A stretch of 64,000 nucleotides of DNA from positions 124,491,127 to 124,555,126 of the forward strand of contig NC_035435.2 in NCBI RefSeq assembly GCF_002127325.2, written 5' to 3'. The notes under the pieces are model-generated. The model was given only the letters and a program-made list of their open reading frames with translations. It made no database searches and was not told the origin of the DNA. Below, piece by piece: positions 12,993-25,208 of this stretch. A program made the position numbers and the translations under genes. Source of the stretch: Helianthus annuus. Lineage: Eukaryota; Streptophyta; Magnoliopsida; Asterales; Asteraceae. Every line of letters starts with the position of its first letter. Within the stretch, counting starts at the first letter, position 1.

Positions 12993-15422
12993 TGTGTGCT
13001 GATGCAGAGGGGCAAGGTAATTGCCTATGCTTCGCGACAATTGAAAGTGCACGAAAAGAACTATACCACCCATGACTTGGAGTTGGGTGCCGTTGTATTT
13101 GCACTAAAGCTTTGGAGGTATTACCTTTATGGCATTAAATTTGTGATCTATTCTGATCACAAAAGCCTTCAGCATCTGTTCAATCAGAAAGATCTGAATA
13201 TGAGGCAGCGACGTTGGATGGAAACTCTGAACGACTATGACTGTGAAATAAGATACCATCCAGGCAAGGCCAATGTAGTCGCAGATGCCTTGAGCAGAAA
13301 AGAAAGAGTGAAACCAATAAGGATTAATGCCAAGAGCATTGAAATCAAGAACAGTCTGAATGAGAGATTGTTAGCTGCATAGAAAGAAGCTGTGACAGAA
13401 GCTAACTATCCTCACGAGAAGCTAGGAGTAACTGAAGAACAGTTATCCTATGGCAAAGACGGAATTCTAAGATTGAATGGAAGGATATGGGTTCCTGTTT
13501 ATGGAGGTCTTCGTGACGTTATCCTCCAAGAAGCCTACAGTTCCCGATATTCCATTCATCCTGGTGCTGATAAGATGTACCAGGACTTGAAGGCAAATTT
13601 CTGGTGGATAGGCTTGAAGAAGTCTATAGCCACCTATGTAGCAAAGTTCTTGACTTGTGCGCAAGTAAAGGCAGAACATCAAAAACCATCAGGCTTGCTA
13701 CAACAGCCTGAACTTCCCGAGTGGAAATGGGAAATGGTGACGATGGATTTCATCACCAAGTTGCCAAAGACAAAGAAGGGAAACGATACAATATGGGTAA
13801 TAGTTGATAGACTGACTAAGTCAGCACATTTCCTACCCATAAAGGAGACTCATAGCTCCGATATATTAGCCCAGTTGTTTGTAGACAAGATTGTAGCCCT
13901 TCATGGCGTGCCTGTGTCTATCATCTCTGATAGAGATACCAGATACACATCACACTTTTGGAAAAGTTTCCAACAATCTTTTGGCACACGTTTGAATTTC
14001 AGTACGGCTTACCACCCTCAGACAGATGGACAGAGTGAGCGTACAATCCAAACGTTAGAAGACATGCTTCGTGCATGTGCGATCGACTTAGGTGGCAGTT
14101 GGGATAATCACCTACCCTTGGTCGAATTCTCCTATAACAACAGCTACCATACAAGCATTAAGGCTGCACCTTTCGAAGCCCTATATGGTAGAAAATGTAG
14201 AACGCCCGTTTGTTGGGCAGAAGTTGGAGATGTCCAAATGACAGGACCTGATATAATATTTGAAACAACGGATAAGATTGTCCAAATTCGCGATCGATTG
14301 AAAGCTGCTCGAGACAGGCAGAAAAGCTACGCAGATCTGAAGCGTAAGCCTTTCAATTTCGAAGTTGGCGACAAGGTTTTGCTTAAGGTATCACCCTGGA
14401 AGGGGGTGATGCGATTCAGTAAGAAAGGCAAACTAAGCCCGAGGTATATTGGACCTTTCGAGGTAATCGAACGTGTCGGATCGGTTGCCTACAAATTAAA
14501 CTTACCGAAAGAGCTCAGTGGTATCCACAATGTGTTCCACATCTGCAATTTAAAGAAGTGTATCGCTGATGAATCACTGGTTATACCACATACAGATGTA
14601 CACATCGACGAGAGCTTAAAGTTCGTTGAGAAACCTGTGTCGATCGAGGATCAACAGGTTAAGAAACTTCGCAGGAAGTATATACCGATTGTGAAGGTGA
14701 AATGGGATGCCCGTAGAGGTCCGAGTACACGTGGGAAGTAGAGTCCACGATGAAAGAGAAGTACCCTCATTTATTTCAATAAATCTCGAGGTCGAGATTT
14801 CTTTTAAGGTGGTGAGGATGTAACACCTCGAAATTTTACGTCCAATAATGTATTGACACGTGTCTTAGGTTTACACCTGGTGTTAAATACTAAATAAAGG
14901 ACTAAAGTTGACAAACATTGAAAGTATGTAAGTTCGAGGGTTAAAAATGTCAACGAGGGATAAATATACTGTACAGTAACCCTAAATGATGCTCGTACCT
15001 TCACACGAATGAATCATGGATCGTACGGAACGAATTGTGGAAGAAAGTGAGGAATTACAAACTACAGGGGCCAAATGTGTCAACATGTTTAAGTTATACC
15101 TCTGAGTGACCTTTGGGCATACCCGAGGCTTTTTAATGGTAAATTATACTCACTAGAATGCGTGATTTAAATTTCGCAAAGTTCCGTTTTAAAACGAGAA
15201 AGTTATGATCGAATTCGTTAAAAAGGGTTAAAAGCGTCAAACTTTGAAAGATAAGACTTTTCGGGTAATAATAAATTAACCAAGGGTTAATAAGTTGGGT
15301 AAAAGTTCCGAGGCCCTTATTCGTAAATAATCGAGGCCCAAATCGCAAAGTTACCCCTTCGAAACCGAAAGGCCAGGGCAATAATTACAAAAGATTTGAA
15401 AATCTTGAAATATTGGTCTCAG

Positions 15423-15543
15423 GCGGGCCGCGTTAGCGAGCCAAGCAATCTTACGCGGGCCGCATGGTCAGTGGAAGATATGGGTTTGTCAGAAAGATTC
15501 AGGCGACCCGCGTAAGAGTTAAGTGATCTCTTACGCGGGCCGC
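15423..15543. promoter_or_regulatory. Two inverted-repeat pairs in A-family LTR
   Basis: Pair 1: arms 15423-15436 and 15450-15463. Pair 2: arms 15503-15516 and 15530-15543. The arms read GCGGGCCGCGTAAG and its near-complement, with 13-nt loops. The two pairs are exactly 80 bp apart. The same 80-bp spacing occurs in the solo LTR (54443 and 54523); the copy in element B (21314-21435) is decayed. They lie upstream of the TATA box at 15715, so a U3 regulatory role is plausible but unproven. Confidence 0.6.
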
Positions 15544-15714
15544 GTCAGCCCCCCAGTAACAGAAAACGTGGACAGGAGCACTGTTTGCTGTTTTAACCGA
15601 CTTAGAATGCCATTATGAGAGCATGGGCGCCCCCTAAACGACCCCTAGCACTCAGGGACACTTGGTGATCATCCAAGAACACTTGTTGTCATGATCTAAT
15701 TCATCTAAGATTGC

Positions 15715-15834
15715 TATAAAAGGCCATTCATGTTGTAACAATTGTTCACACCTCATTTATTCACTCCTGGAGCTTTCTGAAGCACAAGAGCTCTCTCTAA
15801 GCATCCCTAATCTTTCACTAAAACTTCTGTAAGT
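15715..15834 (+). promoter_or_regulatory. LTR core promoter and leader splice donor
   Basis: TATAAAAGG at 15715, then a CT-rich stretch as expected around a plant start site, then GTAAGT at 15829. The TATA-to-donor distance is 114 bp here, 113 bp in element B (21616, 21729) and 114 bp in the solo LTR (54744, 54858). Constant spacing in three diverged copies supports both elements as functional signals. Confidence 0.6.
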
Positions 15835-18143
15835 GTGTTTGATCTTTCTTATTTAAGTTTTGCTTAGCTTTAGCCCAAAAGTCAATCCGTCGTAATTAAC
15901 GATTGACTTTACGATAAATCACAAATGGTCCAGTGGTTTGTTGAATCAAAGGTAGTTATATGTTGGTAGTCATGTGGGCATTAAACCCCTAAAAGGGCAC
16001 CCTCTGATTCTCACTCTAACTAGTCCGAATGTCGAGTCAAACTTGCTTAGAAAAAGTCAACAGGATGCTATTTTGCGATTTTATGCATAATCAGTAATGT
16101 AGATGGCGAGTAACCTGTTTTAACACTCATATAACATGATAATAAGTATATTAACTAGTCTAAGCTTGTTTGATCCGACCATCTACTGTTTTGACCCGGT
16201 TCGGAACCGAAAGTCGCAAAACTTTGACTTTTGCTTTGACTTCAGTTCTGACCCATTATGGTATGTTTTAGATATGCCTTAGGACTCTCTTAGGACCAGG
16301 TTACATGATGGTATAACCCTCTGTGACCCGTTCATTGTTTGTCCGAGTCTTTAGCACATTTCCGTTAAACGCCTTAAAGTTGACCATAACACCCTTTTTA
16401 CTTTAAAATGTGAATTTTGGACATGTGAAAGGACATAAACCTTAGTTACTGATTTCTAAGCATGTCCCTAAAATTTCACGTCAATCCGAGGTCTAGAATA
16501 GGAGTTATGCTAAATAGCGCAATTACGGAAACTTTAGTAATTAAACGGCGCATTTAGCATAAAGCCTATCTAAACCCAAATTTCGACACCAAACCTTCTA
16601 CACACTGATGTAAAATAATATTTTGAGATTTTTAAAGATTTTTAATCATTTTTAACCTGCTCATAACCTGCGGTTATGGCATCGGTTCGGTAAATACCGA
16701 ATATACCCTTTTTGGACATAACTTGAGTTCTACAAGGTATTTTGACCCGATTCCAATTGCTACTGATTTTAAATAATAAATAGAGTATTTTGGACTTTAT
16801 AAACTGTTCAGAAAACTCAGATTTCCTGTAGAACTCAGAAACCTCTTTTATAATCTTTAAAGTGACCGAAATACCCCTACGGGGCATTTATTGGATTTAA
16901 ACTCATTACGGGCATTATGGAAGGTATCCTACTGATACCACAACCTCTTTATAGCGTATTAACTTAGGAAACCTGTGTAGGACTCTTACGGTTACCCGTT
17001 ACGCCTTTTGCGCGCACGGTTCGGTTTATGTAACTAGTTTACATAAACTAGCCGAAATGGGTCAAACCTTATCATTTTTACTTCAAAATCCAGAGTGTGG
17101 TTATTATACCCATATAAAACAAGTCTTCAAACTTGTTGGGGCCCAAACCACATTCCATTCCCGGTTTTCGCCTTTCACGCGATTAAACCGTAATTTTCCT
17201 TTGAAACTAACCGGTCTAAGCTAAGGCTAGATTAAAGACCCGTTAGGATTCTAATAGGTTGTTTAAACCTTCGTTCCAGAGTAGGAGACCAGTAAAAGAA
17301 ACTTGCATTTGTTTGATTGAGGTTTAATACTTGCTCAGGTAAATACTTTTAACTTATTTTCCGTTATACGGGCTTGGGTTACGGTATTTAAAATACCGCT
17401 TGGTCGGGCAATTGACCCCAACTCATTAGTAGTTGGGTATTATCAATGTGACCCGTTTAAAAATTTGGTTTTGTTGGCTTTACGCCTTTGGGAGCTTAAT
17501 GACCATGTCCCGGATATCCTTGGCAGCATTTTACGAAATGGCCACGACCATGACACGCGGGTGTAGGCGTACACCCGACAATGTGTCCATAATTATAAAG
17601 GTATAGCCGTTGGCTTTCCCGCCATGGTTTTATGCTATGTGGTGTATCTATTAACCTTAAACCCGGCACGACCCGGGCGACCGAACGCATAGTGAACATG
17701 TAATTCTTTTACAAGATTTAATTATAAATTATCCCAAGTTATAAAGAGTTTGTGCCATGTGCATTCAAATCAATTTTATTAAACATTTTACAAAAGTGTC
17801 GGTTGAATGTATTTACCAGTGTAAACTGACGTATTTTCCCCAAAAAGATTAATGCAGGTTCAACACGTAATAGGCTGGCCACTCCTTAAGCATCGTTAGA
17901 GTCTCGCAAGCTTGGGATGCAATGTCTGCTGAACAATATTTATATTTTATTTTATTTACCTGTGGATTTATTTCGACTATTCGTGATACTTGGATATTAC
18001 AATCGATGGTTGAAATATAATCTATCTTTATGCTTCCGCTGTGCATTTATATATTGTGTGGTTTGACTATATTGTTGCCAACTACGTCACGGTAATCCCC
18101 CACCGGGCCCACCGGTGATACACGTGGAAATCGGGGTGTGACA

Positions 18144-18562
18144 TGATATCCAAGCCTTGGTTAACTTTTTATTTGGGTATGTATTAATGAATTTAATAAC
18201 TAGTTTTTTATATTGAAAGTGAATTTTATTCTATCATCTTTTCATGTTTTGTTGATTCAATAATTCATGTCTTTAGAGTCTATATAAAGCACGTTAACTG
18301 TCTTGAAAGGGGTTAGAAGGGTGGTTGGTTAAAGGTCTTACCTCATTCAGTGTATAGATCTTGCGAGGACTTGATTCAAGTTTATTAGGACTTCTCTTTA
18401 GGCAGATAACATCAAATCGGGGGAAGTAAGAACGGCTTGAATCCCTTATAAATAAACTACTAATAAAACTTTAAACCGACCTTGTGGGACTGTATCTCTG
18501 CTGACACAGATCAATATGGCCGAGGGTAGCATTGCCTCCAAAAGAAGGACATGCCACATGAA
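18144..18562. other. Unassigned sequence between elements A and B
   Basis: About 420 bp, AT-rich on the left, with no ORF or terminal motif I recognise. It ends at the broken 5' side of element B. It could be host DNA into which A inserted or a scrap of another repeat. Confidence 0.5.
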
Positions 18563-18567
18563 CTGGC

Positions 18568-20673
18568 AGCGAGCGTGGCATCCAGGTGGATCCCGCTAAA
18601 GTTGAAGCCGTCATGAACTGGCAGGAGCCGAAGATACCTACGGAGATTCGCAGTTTCCTAGGTCTAACAGGATACTACAGACGCTTCATCGAAAACTTTT
18701 CAAGAATTGCTGCACCCCTAACTTCTTTAACTAAAAAGAAAATAAAGTTCGATTGGGGCCCTAAGCAGCAAGAAGCTTTTGATATCCTCAAACAAAAGCT
18801 GAGCAATGCTCCAGTGTTGACATTGCCAGACGGAATGGAAGAATTCGTCGTATATTGTGATGCATCGCACACCGGAATGGGTTGTGTGCTTATGCAGAGG
18901 GGCAAGGTGATTGCCTATGCTTCGCGACAATTGAAAGTGCATGAAAAGAACTACACCACCCACGACTTGGAGTTGGGAGCCGTAGTATTTGCACTAAAAC
19001 TTTGGAGGCATTACCTGTATGGCATTAAATTTGTGATCTATTCTGATCACAAAAGCCTTCAGCATCTGTTCAATCAGAAGGATCTGAATATGAGGCAGCG
19101 ACGCTGGATGGAAACTCTGAATGATTATGACTGTGAAATAAGATACCATCCAGGCAAGGCCAATGTAGTCGCAGATGCTTTAAGCAGGAAAGAGAGAGTG
19201 AAACCGATAAGAATCAATGCCAAGAGCATTGGAATAAAGAACAGTCTGAATGAACGATTGTTAGCTGCACAGAAAGAAGCTGTGTTGGAAGCTAACTATC
19301 CAAACGAAAAGCTAGGGGTAACTGAAGAGCAGTTATCTTCTGGCAAGGACGGAATTCTGAGATTGAATGGAAGGATATGGGTTCCTGTTTATGGAGGTCT
19401 TCGTGACGTTATCCTTCAGGAAGCCCATAGTTCCCGATACTCCGTTCATCCTAGTGCTGATCAGATGTACCAGGACTTAAAGGCAAATTTTTTGTGGATA
19501 GGGTTGAAAAAGTCTATAGCCACCTATGTAGCAAAGTGCTTGACTTGTGCACAAGTAAAGGCTGAACATCAAAATCCGTCAGGCTTGCTACAACAGCCTG
19601 AGCTTCCCGAGTGGAAATGGGAGATGGTAACGATGGATTTTATCACCAAGTTACCAAAGACAAAGAAGGGAAACGATACAATATGGGTGATAGTTGATAG
19701 ACTGACCAAGTCAGCACATTTCCTACCCATAAAGGAGACTCATAGCTCCGATGTATTAGCCCAGTTGTTGGTAGACAAGATTGTAGCCCTGCATGGCGTG
19801 CCTGTGTCTATTATCTCTGATAGAGATACCAGGTACACGTCACACTTTTGGAAAAGCTTCCAGCAATCCTTGGGCACGCAACTAAACTTCAGTACGGCTT
19901 ACAACCCTCAGACAGATGGACAGAGTGAGCGTACAATCCAAACACTAGAAGACATGCTCCGTGCATGTGCAATCGACTTAGGTGGCAGTTGGGATAACCA
20001 CCTACCATTGGTCGAATTCTCCTATAACAATAGCTACAACACAAGCATTAAGGCTGCACCTTTTGAAGCCTTATATGGTTGAAAATGTAGAACGCCCGTT
20101 TGTTGGGCAGAAGTTGGAGATGTCCAAACGACAGGACCCGATATAATATTCGAGACAACGGACAAGATTGTCCAAATTCGCGATCGATTGAAAGCTGCCC
20201 GAGATAGGCAGAAGAGCTACGCAGATTTAAAGCGTAAGCCTTTCAATTTCGAAGTAGGCGACAAAGTACTGCTAAAGGTATCACCCTGGAAGGGGGTGAT
20301 GCGATTCGGTAAGAAAGGCAAACTAAGCCCGAGATATATTGGACCTTTCGAGGTAATCGAACGTGTCGGATCGGTTGCCTACAAACTGAACTTACCGGAA
20401 GAGCTCAGTGGTATACACAATGTGTTCCACATCTGTAACCTGAAGAAGTGTTTCGCTGACGAATCACTGGTTATACCGCATAAAGATGTACACATCGACG
20501 GGAGCTTAAAATTCATTGAGAAACCTGTGTCGATCGAGGATCGACAGGTTAAGAAACTTCGCAAGAAGTATATACCAATTGTGAAGGTGAAATGGGATGC
20601 CCGTAGAGGTCCCGAGTACACGTGGGAGGTTGAGTCCACGATGAAGGAGAAGTACCCTCATCTATTCCAATAA
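18568..20673 (+). pseudogene. Partial pol of element B (RT end, RNase H, integrase, chromodomain)
   Basis: A single reading frame from the connection region ([16 protein letters not shown]) through RNase H ([28 protein letters not shown]), integrase and a C-terminal chromodomain-like segment ([17 protein letters not shown]...EYTWE near 20540-20640). The only internal defect I see is TGA at 20080-20082, where A has AGA. The frame continues unchanged to the natural stop at 20671-20673. Unlike A, B keeps the integrase zinc ligands H and C. There is no start codon: the 5' half of the gene is gone. The intact chromodomain-like tail is what places the family among chromoviruses. Confidence 0.88.
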
Positions 20674-20709
20674 ATCTCGAGGTCGAGATTTCTTTTAAGG
20701 GGGTGAGGA

Positions 20710-23700
20710 GTAACACCTCGAAATTTTGCGTCCAATAATGTATTGACACGTGTCTTGAGTTTACACGTGGTATTAAATACTGAATAAAGGACTAAAGTTG
20801 ACAAACATGGAAATTATGTAAATTCGAGGGTTAAAAATGTCAACGAGGGATAAATACATTGTACAGTAACCCTAAACGATGCTCGTACCTTCAAACGGAT
20901 AAATCATGGATCGTACGGAACAAAATACGGAAGAAAGTGAGAGATTACAAACTACAGGGGTTAATTGTGTCAACATGTTTAAATGATACCTCTGAGTGAC
21001 CCTTTAACATACCCGAGGCTTTGTAACAGTAAATTACACTCTCTAGAATATATGATATAAATTTCACGAAGTTCCATTTTGAAACGAGAAAGTTATGATC
21101 AATTCCGTATGCGACGGGTTAGAAGCGTCAACAATGAAAGATAAGGCTTTTCAGATAGTAATTAAACTAACCGGGGACTTAACAATGCGGGTAAAAGTTG
21201 CGAGGCCCTTATTCGTAAATAAACGAGGCCCAAAACGCAAAGTTACCCCTTCGGAATCGAAAGGTCAGGCTAATCATGGTAAAAGATTTGAAAATCTTGA
21301 TTTGCAGGCCTCAGGCGGGCCGCGTTAGAGAAACAAGCAAGCTAATGCGGGCCGCGAGCCATATGAAGATACGGTTTCTGACATAAGGATTCAGGCGGCC
21401 CTCGTGAGCCCAGTCTGAACCTTAATGCGGGCCGCGTCAAGTCCCCAGAAGCAGTAAACATGAACAGATTCACTGTTTGAGCTTGTAACCGACCTTGGAT
21501 GCATTACTTGAAGCATGGGCGCCCCCTACATGTCCCCTAGCACTCAGGGACAGCTGCTGATCATCCATGAGCAATTATAGGTTGAGTTGTAATGATCTTG
21601 TGCCCAAAAATTCACTATAAAAGGCGATGTGGTGCACCATTGTTCATCACACCTTCAAACAACTCATCTGCTCATTTCTGGAGCTCAAAAGCATTCTTCT
21701 AACATCTCTGGTCATGCACCAAGCTTCTGTAAGTATGCCTAACCCTTAGTGGCTTAGTTTTTGCTTAGTTATAGCCTAAAAGTCAATCCGTCGTAATTAA
21801 CGATTGACTTGGCGATAAATCACAAATGGTCCAGTGGTTTGTCGAATCAAAAGTAGTTATATGTTGGTAATCATGTGGGCATTAAACCCCTAAAAGGGCA
21901 CCCTCTGATTCCCACTCTAACTAGTCCGAATGTCGAGTCAAACTTGCTTAGAAAAAGTCAACAGAATGTTATTTTGTGATTTCAAGCATAATCAGTAATG
22001 TAGATGGCGTGTAATCTGTTTTAACACTCATATAACATGATAATAGGTATATTAACTAATCTAAGCTTGTTTGATCCGACCATTTACTGTTTTGACCCGG
22101 TTCGGAGCCGAAAGTCGCAAAACTTTGACTTTTGCTTTGACTTCAGTTCTAACCCATTAAATTATGATTTAGATATGCCTTAGGACTATCTTAGGACCAG
22201 GTTACATGATGGTATAACCCTCTGTGACCGGTTCGTTGTTTGTCCGAGTCTTTTACACCTTTCCGTTAAATGCTTAAAAGTTGACCGTAACGCCCTTTTC
22301 ACTTTAAAACGAGAATTTTGTACATGTGAAAGGACAATAATCTTAGTTACTGATTTCTAAGCATGTCCCTAAAATTTCACGTCAATCCGAGGTCTAGAAT
22401 GGGAGTTATGCTAAATAGCGCAATTACGAAAACTTTAGTAATTAAATATCGCAATTAGCATAACGCCTATCTAAACCCAAATTTCGGCACCAAACCTTTT
22501 ACCCACTGATGTAAAATAATATTTGGAGATTTTTGAAGATTTTTAATTATTTTTAACCTGCTCATAACCTGCGGTTATGGCATCGGTTCGGTAAATACCG
22601 AATATACCCTTTTCGAGCATAACTTGAGTTCTACAAAGTATTTTGACCCGATTCCAGTTGCTACTGATTTTAAATAATAAATAGAGTATTTTGGACTTTA
22701 TAAACTGATTGGAAAACTCAGATTTCCTGTAGAACTCAGAAACCTCTTTTATGATCTTTAAAATGACCGCAATACCCCTACGGGGCACATATTGGATTAA
22801 AACTCGTTACGGGCATTATGGAAGGTATCCAACTGATACCACAACTTCTTTAAAGCATATTGACTTAGGAAATTTGTGTAGGACTCTTACGGTTACCCGT
22901 TACGCCTTTTGCGCGCACGGTTCGACTTATGTAACTAGTTTACATAAACTAGCCGAAACGGGTCGAACCTTATTGTTTTGACCTCAAAATCCAGAGTGTG
23001 ATTATATTACCCATATAAAACAAGTCTTCAAACTTGTCGGGTCTGAATCACATTCCATTCCCGGTTTTCGCCTTTCACGCGATTAAACCGTAAATATCCT
23101 TTGAAACTGACCGGTCTAAGCTAAGGCTAAATTAAAGACCCGTTAGGATTCTAATAGGTTGATTTAAACCTTCGTTCCAGAATAGGAGACCAGTAAAAGA
23201 AACTTGCATTGTTTATTAAGGATTAATACTTGCTCAGGTAACTACTTTTAACTTATTTTCCGTTATACGGGCTTGGGTTACGGTATTTAAAATACCGCTT
23301 GGTCGGGCAATTGACCCCAACTCATTAGTAGTTGGGTATTATCAATGTGACCCGTTTAAAAAGTTGTTTTGTTGGCTTTACGCCTTTGGGAGCTTAATGA
23401 CCATGTCTCGGATATCCTTGGCATCATTTTACGAAATGGCCACGACCTCGACACACGGGTGTAGGCGTACACCCGTAATGTGTCTATATTATTAAAGGTA
23501 TAACCGTTGGTTTTCCCGCCACGGCTTTATGCTTAGTGGCGTGTCTATTAACCTTTAACCCGGCACGACCCGGGCAACCGAACGCATGGTAACATGTAAT
23601 TCTTTTACAAGATTTAATTATAAATTATCCCAAGTTATAAAGAGTTTGTGCCTTGTGCATTCAAATCAATTTTATTAAACATTTTACAAAAGTGTCGGTT

Positions 23701-24044
23701 GAATGTATTTACCAGTGTAAACTGACGTATTTTCCCTAAAAAGATTAAATGCAGGTTCTAAGCGTAATTGGCTGGATATTTCTCCTTAGCATCAATAAAG
23801 AGTCTCGCAAGCCTAAGATGCCTACGTCTGTTGAACAATACCTATATCTTAATTTGATCCCCTGTGGATTTTATTTCAACAATTGTGATACTTTGATATT
23901 ACATTCAAAGGTTGAAATATATTTATTTTATTGCTTCCGCTGTGCATTTATATATTGTGTGGTTTGACTATATTGTTGCCAACTACGTCACGGTAATCCC
24001 CCATCGGGCCCACCGGTGAAACACGTGGAAATCGGGGTGTGACA
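20710..24044 (+). repeat. 3' LTR of element B
   Basis: 3335 bp. Its first base T is lost (GTAACACCTCG); it ends GGTGTGACA. Decayed palindrome pairs at 21314-21355 and 21394-21435, TATAAAAGG at 21616, GTAAGT at 21729-21734, possible acceptor ending at 23754. It holds no coding sequence. Confidence 0.9.
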
Positions 24045-24475
24045 AATTGCCGCTTATGAAAGTGAAGGAGAATAGAGAGAAAGGAAAATCTCGCCTAAAA
24101 CATAATTCTCTGGCTAAATAGCAATGCCATATCACCAGGTGATATGACAAAGTTATTTTGCTTTAGTATAGGTGATATGACAAAGTTATTTTCTCTCTCT
24201 TCTACTCATAACCATTTACAACTATTTTTTATAATACAAAAACCAATTTGATAGAAGGGATGTGAATGCTATTATAGTTTTTAGAAGAAAAAAAAAAAAA
24301 CCTCATTTTCAGTCTAACCACAAAGTGTATTACATTTAGACAATAATGTTTAAACTTTAACTTTTTTTAATTGACTAAAAGTTCACTTAGAAATCAGACG
24401 ATTAACAAGCTCGGTATGAACAATACTTGTTTTCTTTTGAAATTTCAATCTTATACAACAAATAATATACATCTT
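24045..24475. other. AT-rich intergenic DNA
   Basis: No gene seen. A 23-bp direct repeat beginning AGGTGATATGACAAAG occurs at about 24138 and again about 33 bp later. Confidence 0.5.
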
Positions 24476-25208
24476 TAGGATAAGGTTATTGTAAAAAAAG
24501 TTAAAAGTGTGAGAAAGGTAAGAAATATTGTGGAGATGACATGTGTCCTAAATTTAAAAGGGTAAACAAGTAATTTTATCATTAATTCAATTAATTAAAA
24601 ACTTCTTATAACTGCCACTTTAATTATAGGAACTGAATTTTTTAAAAGATCTCTATAAACACTATTCAGCAAATATATAACACCATTCAGCAAGTATATA
24701 ATATCATTCAGCAAGTATTTAACACCATTCAGTAAGTATATAACACCATTCAACAAGTATATATAACATCATTCAACAAGTATATAACATCATTCAATAA
24801 GTATATAACACTATTCAGTAAGTATATAACACCATTCATGGATTAAACATCTGATCGAAACATATTTTTTTTCTTTATATAAGTATAGAAATATGGTACT
24901 CATATTAAAGATAAAAAACGCTCGTTATTATGGTGTAATTTTTTTTTTAAAAAAAGTTACGTATAAAAAGTTATTGACGTTTAAAAAAGACGGGGGAAGT
25001 TACATGTGCATTAATGTTAGTTTCTTAATTTAAAATTGTTAAATTTACCTATATACACTTAATCTAGAAAATTAATATGTTTAATACTAAACATTATTTA
25101 CAATTTTGCCATTATGATCTTAACCATTAGATCAAAGATCTAATGGTGTAGATTTTTTCTTACCTTTCTTACAAAAAAACCCCTCTTTTTTACAGGAACC
25201 TCTACCTA
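24476..25208. mobile_element. Mutator-like MITE with degenerate long TIRs
   Basis: The left end (24476-24524) and right end (25156-25208) are imperfect inverted repeats, both starting TAGG and sharing GAAAGGTAAGAAA. An almost 10-bp-arm hairpin (CCATTAGATC and complement, 24124+1000 i.e. 25124-25146) adjoins the right TIR. There is no coding capacity. The flanks CATCTT and CACCTT may be a decayed TSD, which is weak. The 22-bp tandem array at 24660-24836 lies inside. Confidence 0.55.
24660..24836. repeat. About 22-bp tandem repeat, 8 copies
   Basis: Imperfect copies of AACACCATTCAGCAAGTATAT, with CAGC, CAGT, CAAC or CAAT variants, head to tail. AT-rich and non-coding. Confidence 0.85.

Larger units (their letters stand above)
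1078..14741 (+). pseudogene. Gag-pol of element A, disrupted
   Basis: Polyprotein of Ty3/gypsy type. Positions 1078-3863 give Gag with CCHC knuckles ([14 protein letters not shown] from about residue 377), aspartic protease (DSGAD at about residue 438) and RT (FIDD catalytic motif at about residue 773). The reading frame enters RNase H ([10 protein letters not shown]) and is then broken by LARD. Coding resumes at 12998 with [14 protein letters not shown], the rest of RNase H, integrase (catalytic D in TMDF, D in [10 protein letters not shown] in DGQSERT) and a chromodomain-like tail. Defects: TAG at 13379-13381 where element B has CAG; a 1-bp loss in a C run near 14720 that shifts the tail to an early stop; the SG of the usual DLRSGYHQL replaced by LR; two integrase zinc ligands changed (H to Y near 13535, C to F near 13649). 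The start ATG follows a long leader and begins the only open Gag frame. Confidence 0.92.
1..18143 (+). mobile_element. Ty3/gypsy chromovirus, element A (5' end outside window)
   Basis: Long-LTR Ty3/gypsy retrotransposon. The window opens inside its untranslated leader. Gag-pol starts at 1078, is interrupted at 3863 by LARD, resumes at 12998 and ends about 14741. A purine-rich tract (14799-14818) precedes the 3' LTR (14819-18143). Domain order is Gag, zinc knuckles, protease, RT, RNase H, integrase, then a degraded chromodomain-like C-terminus, which points to the Tekay/Del chromovirus group (inference from motif wording, not phylogeny). The 5 bp after the LTR, TGATA, would be the right target-site copy; the left copy is out of view. 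The element cannot be autonomous: it is split by an insertion and carries a nonsense codon and a frameshift. Confidence 0.9.
14819..18143 (+). repeat. 3' LTR of element A
   Basis: 3325 bp, TGTAACACCTCG...GGTGTGACA. Contains two pairs of GCGGGCCGCGTAAG-type inverted repeats (15423-15463 and 15503-15543), TATA box TATAAAAGG (15715-15723), splice-donor consensus GTAAGT (15829-15834) and a possible acceptor TGCAG ending at 17856. The layout is shared with the LTRs at 20710-24044 and 53840-56988. ORFs inside are not conserved between copies and are rejected. Confidence 0.92.
18563..24044 (+). mobile_element. 5'-truncated Ty3/gypsy element B, same family as A
   Basis: Similarity to element A begins abruptly at about 18567, inside the RT region corresponding to A position 3544. 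Gag, protease, most of RT and the 5' LTR are missing. The rest of pol (to 20673), a clean polypurine tract AAGGGGGTGAGGA (20697-20709) and a full 3' LTR (20710-24044) follow. A and B are closely similar over the shared region but differ at many silent sites, so B is not a recent copy of A. A deletion with a breakpoint near 18563 is the simplest origin. Confidence 0.85.
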
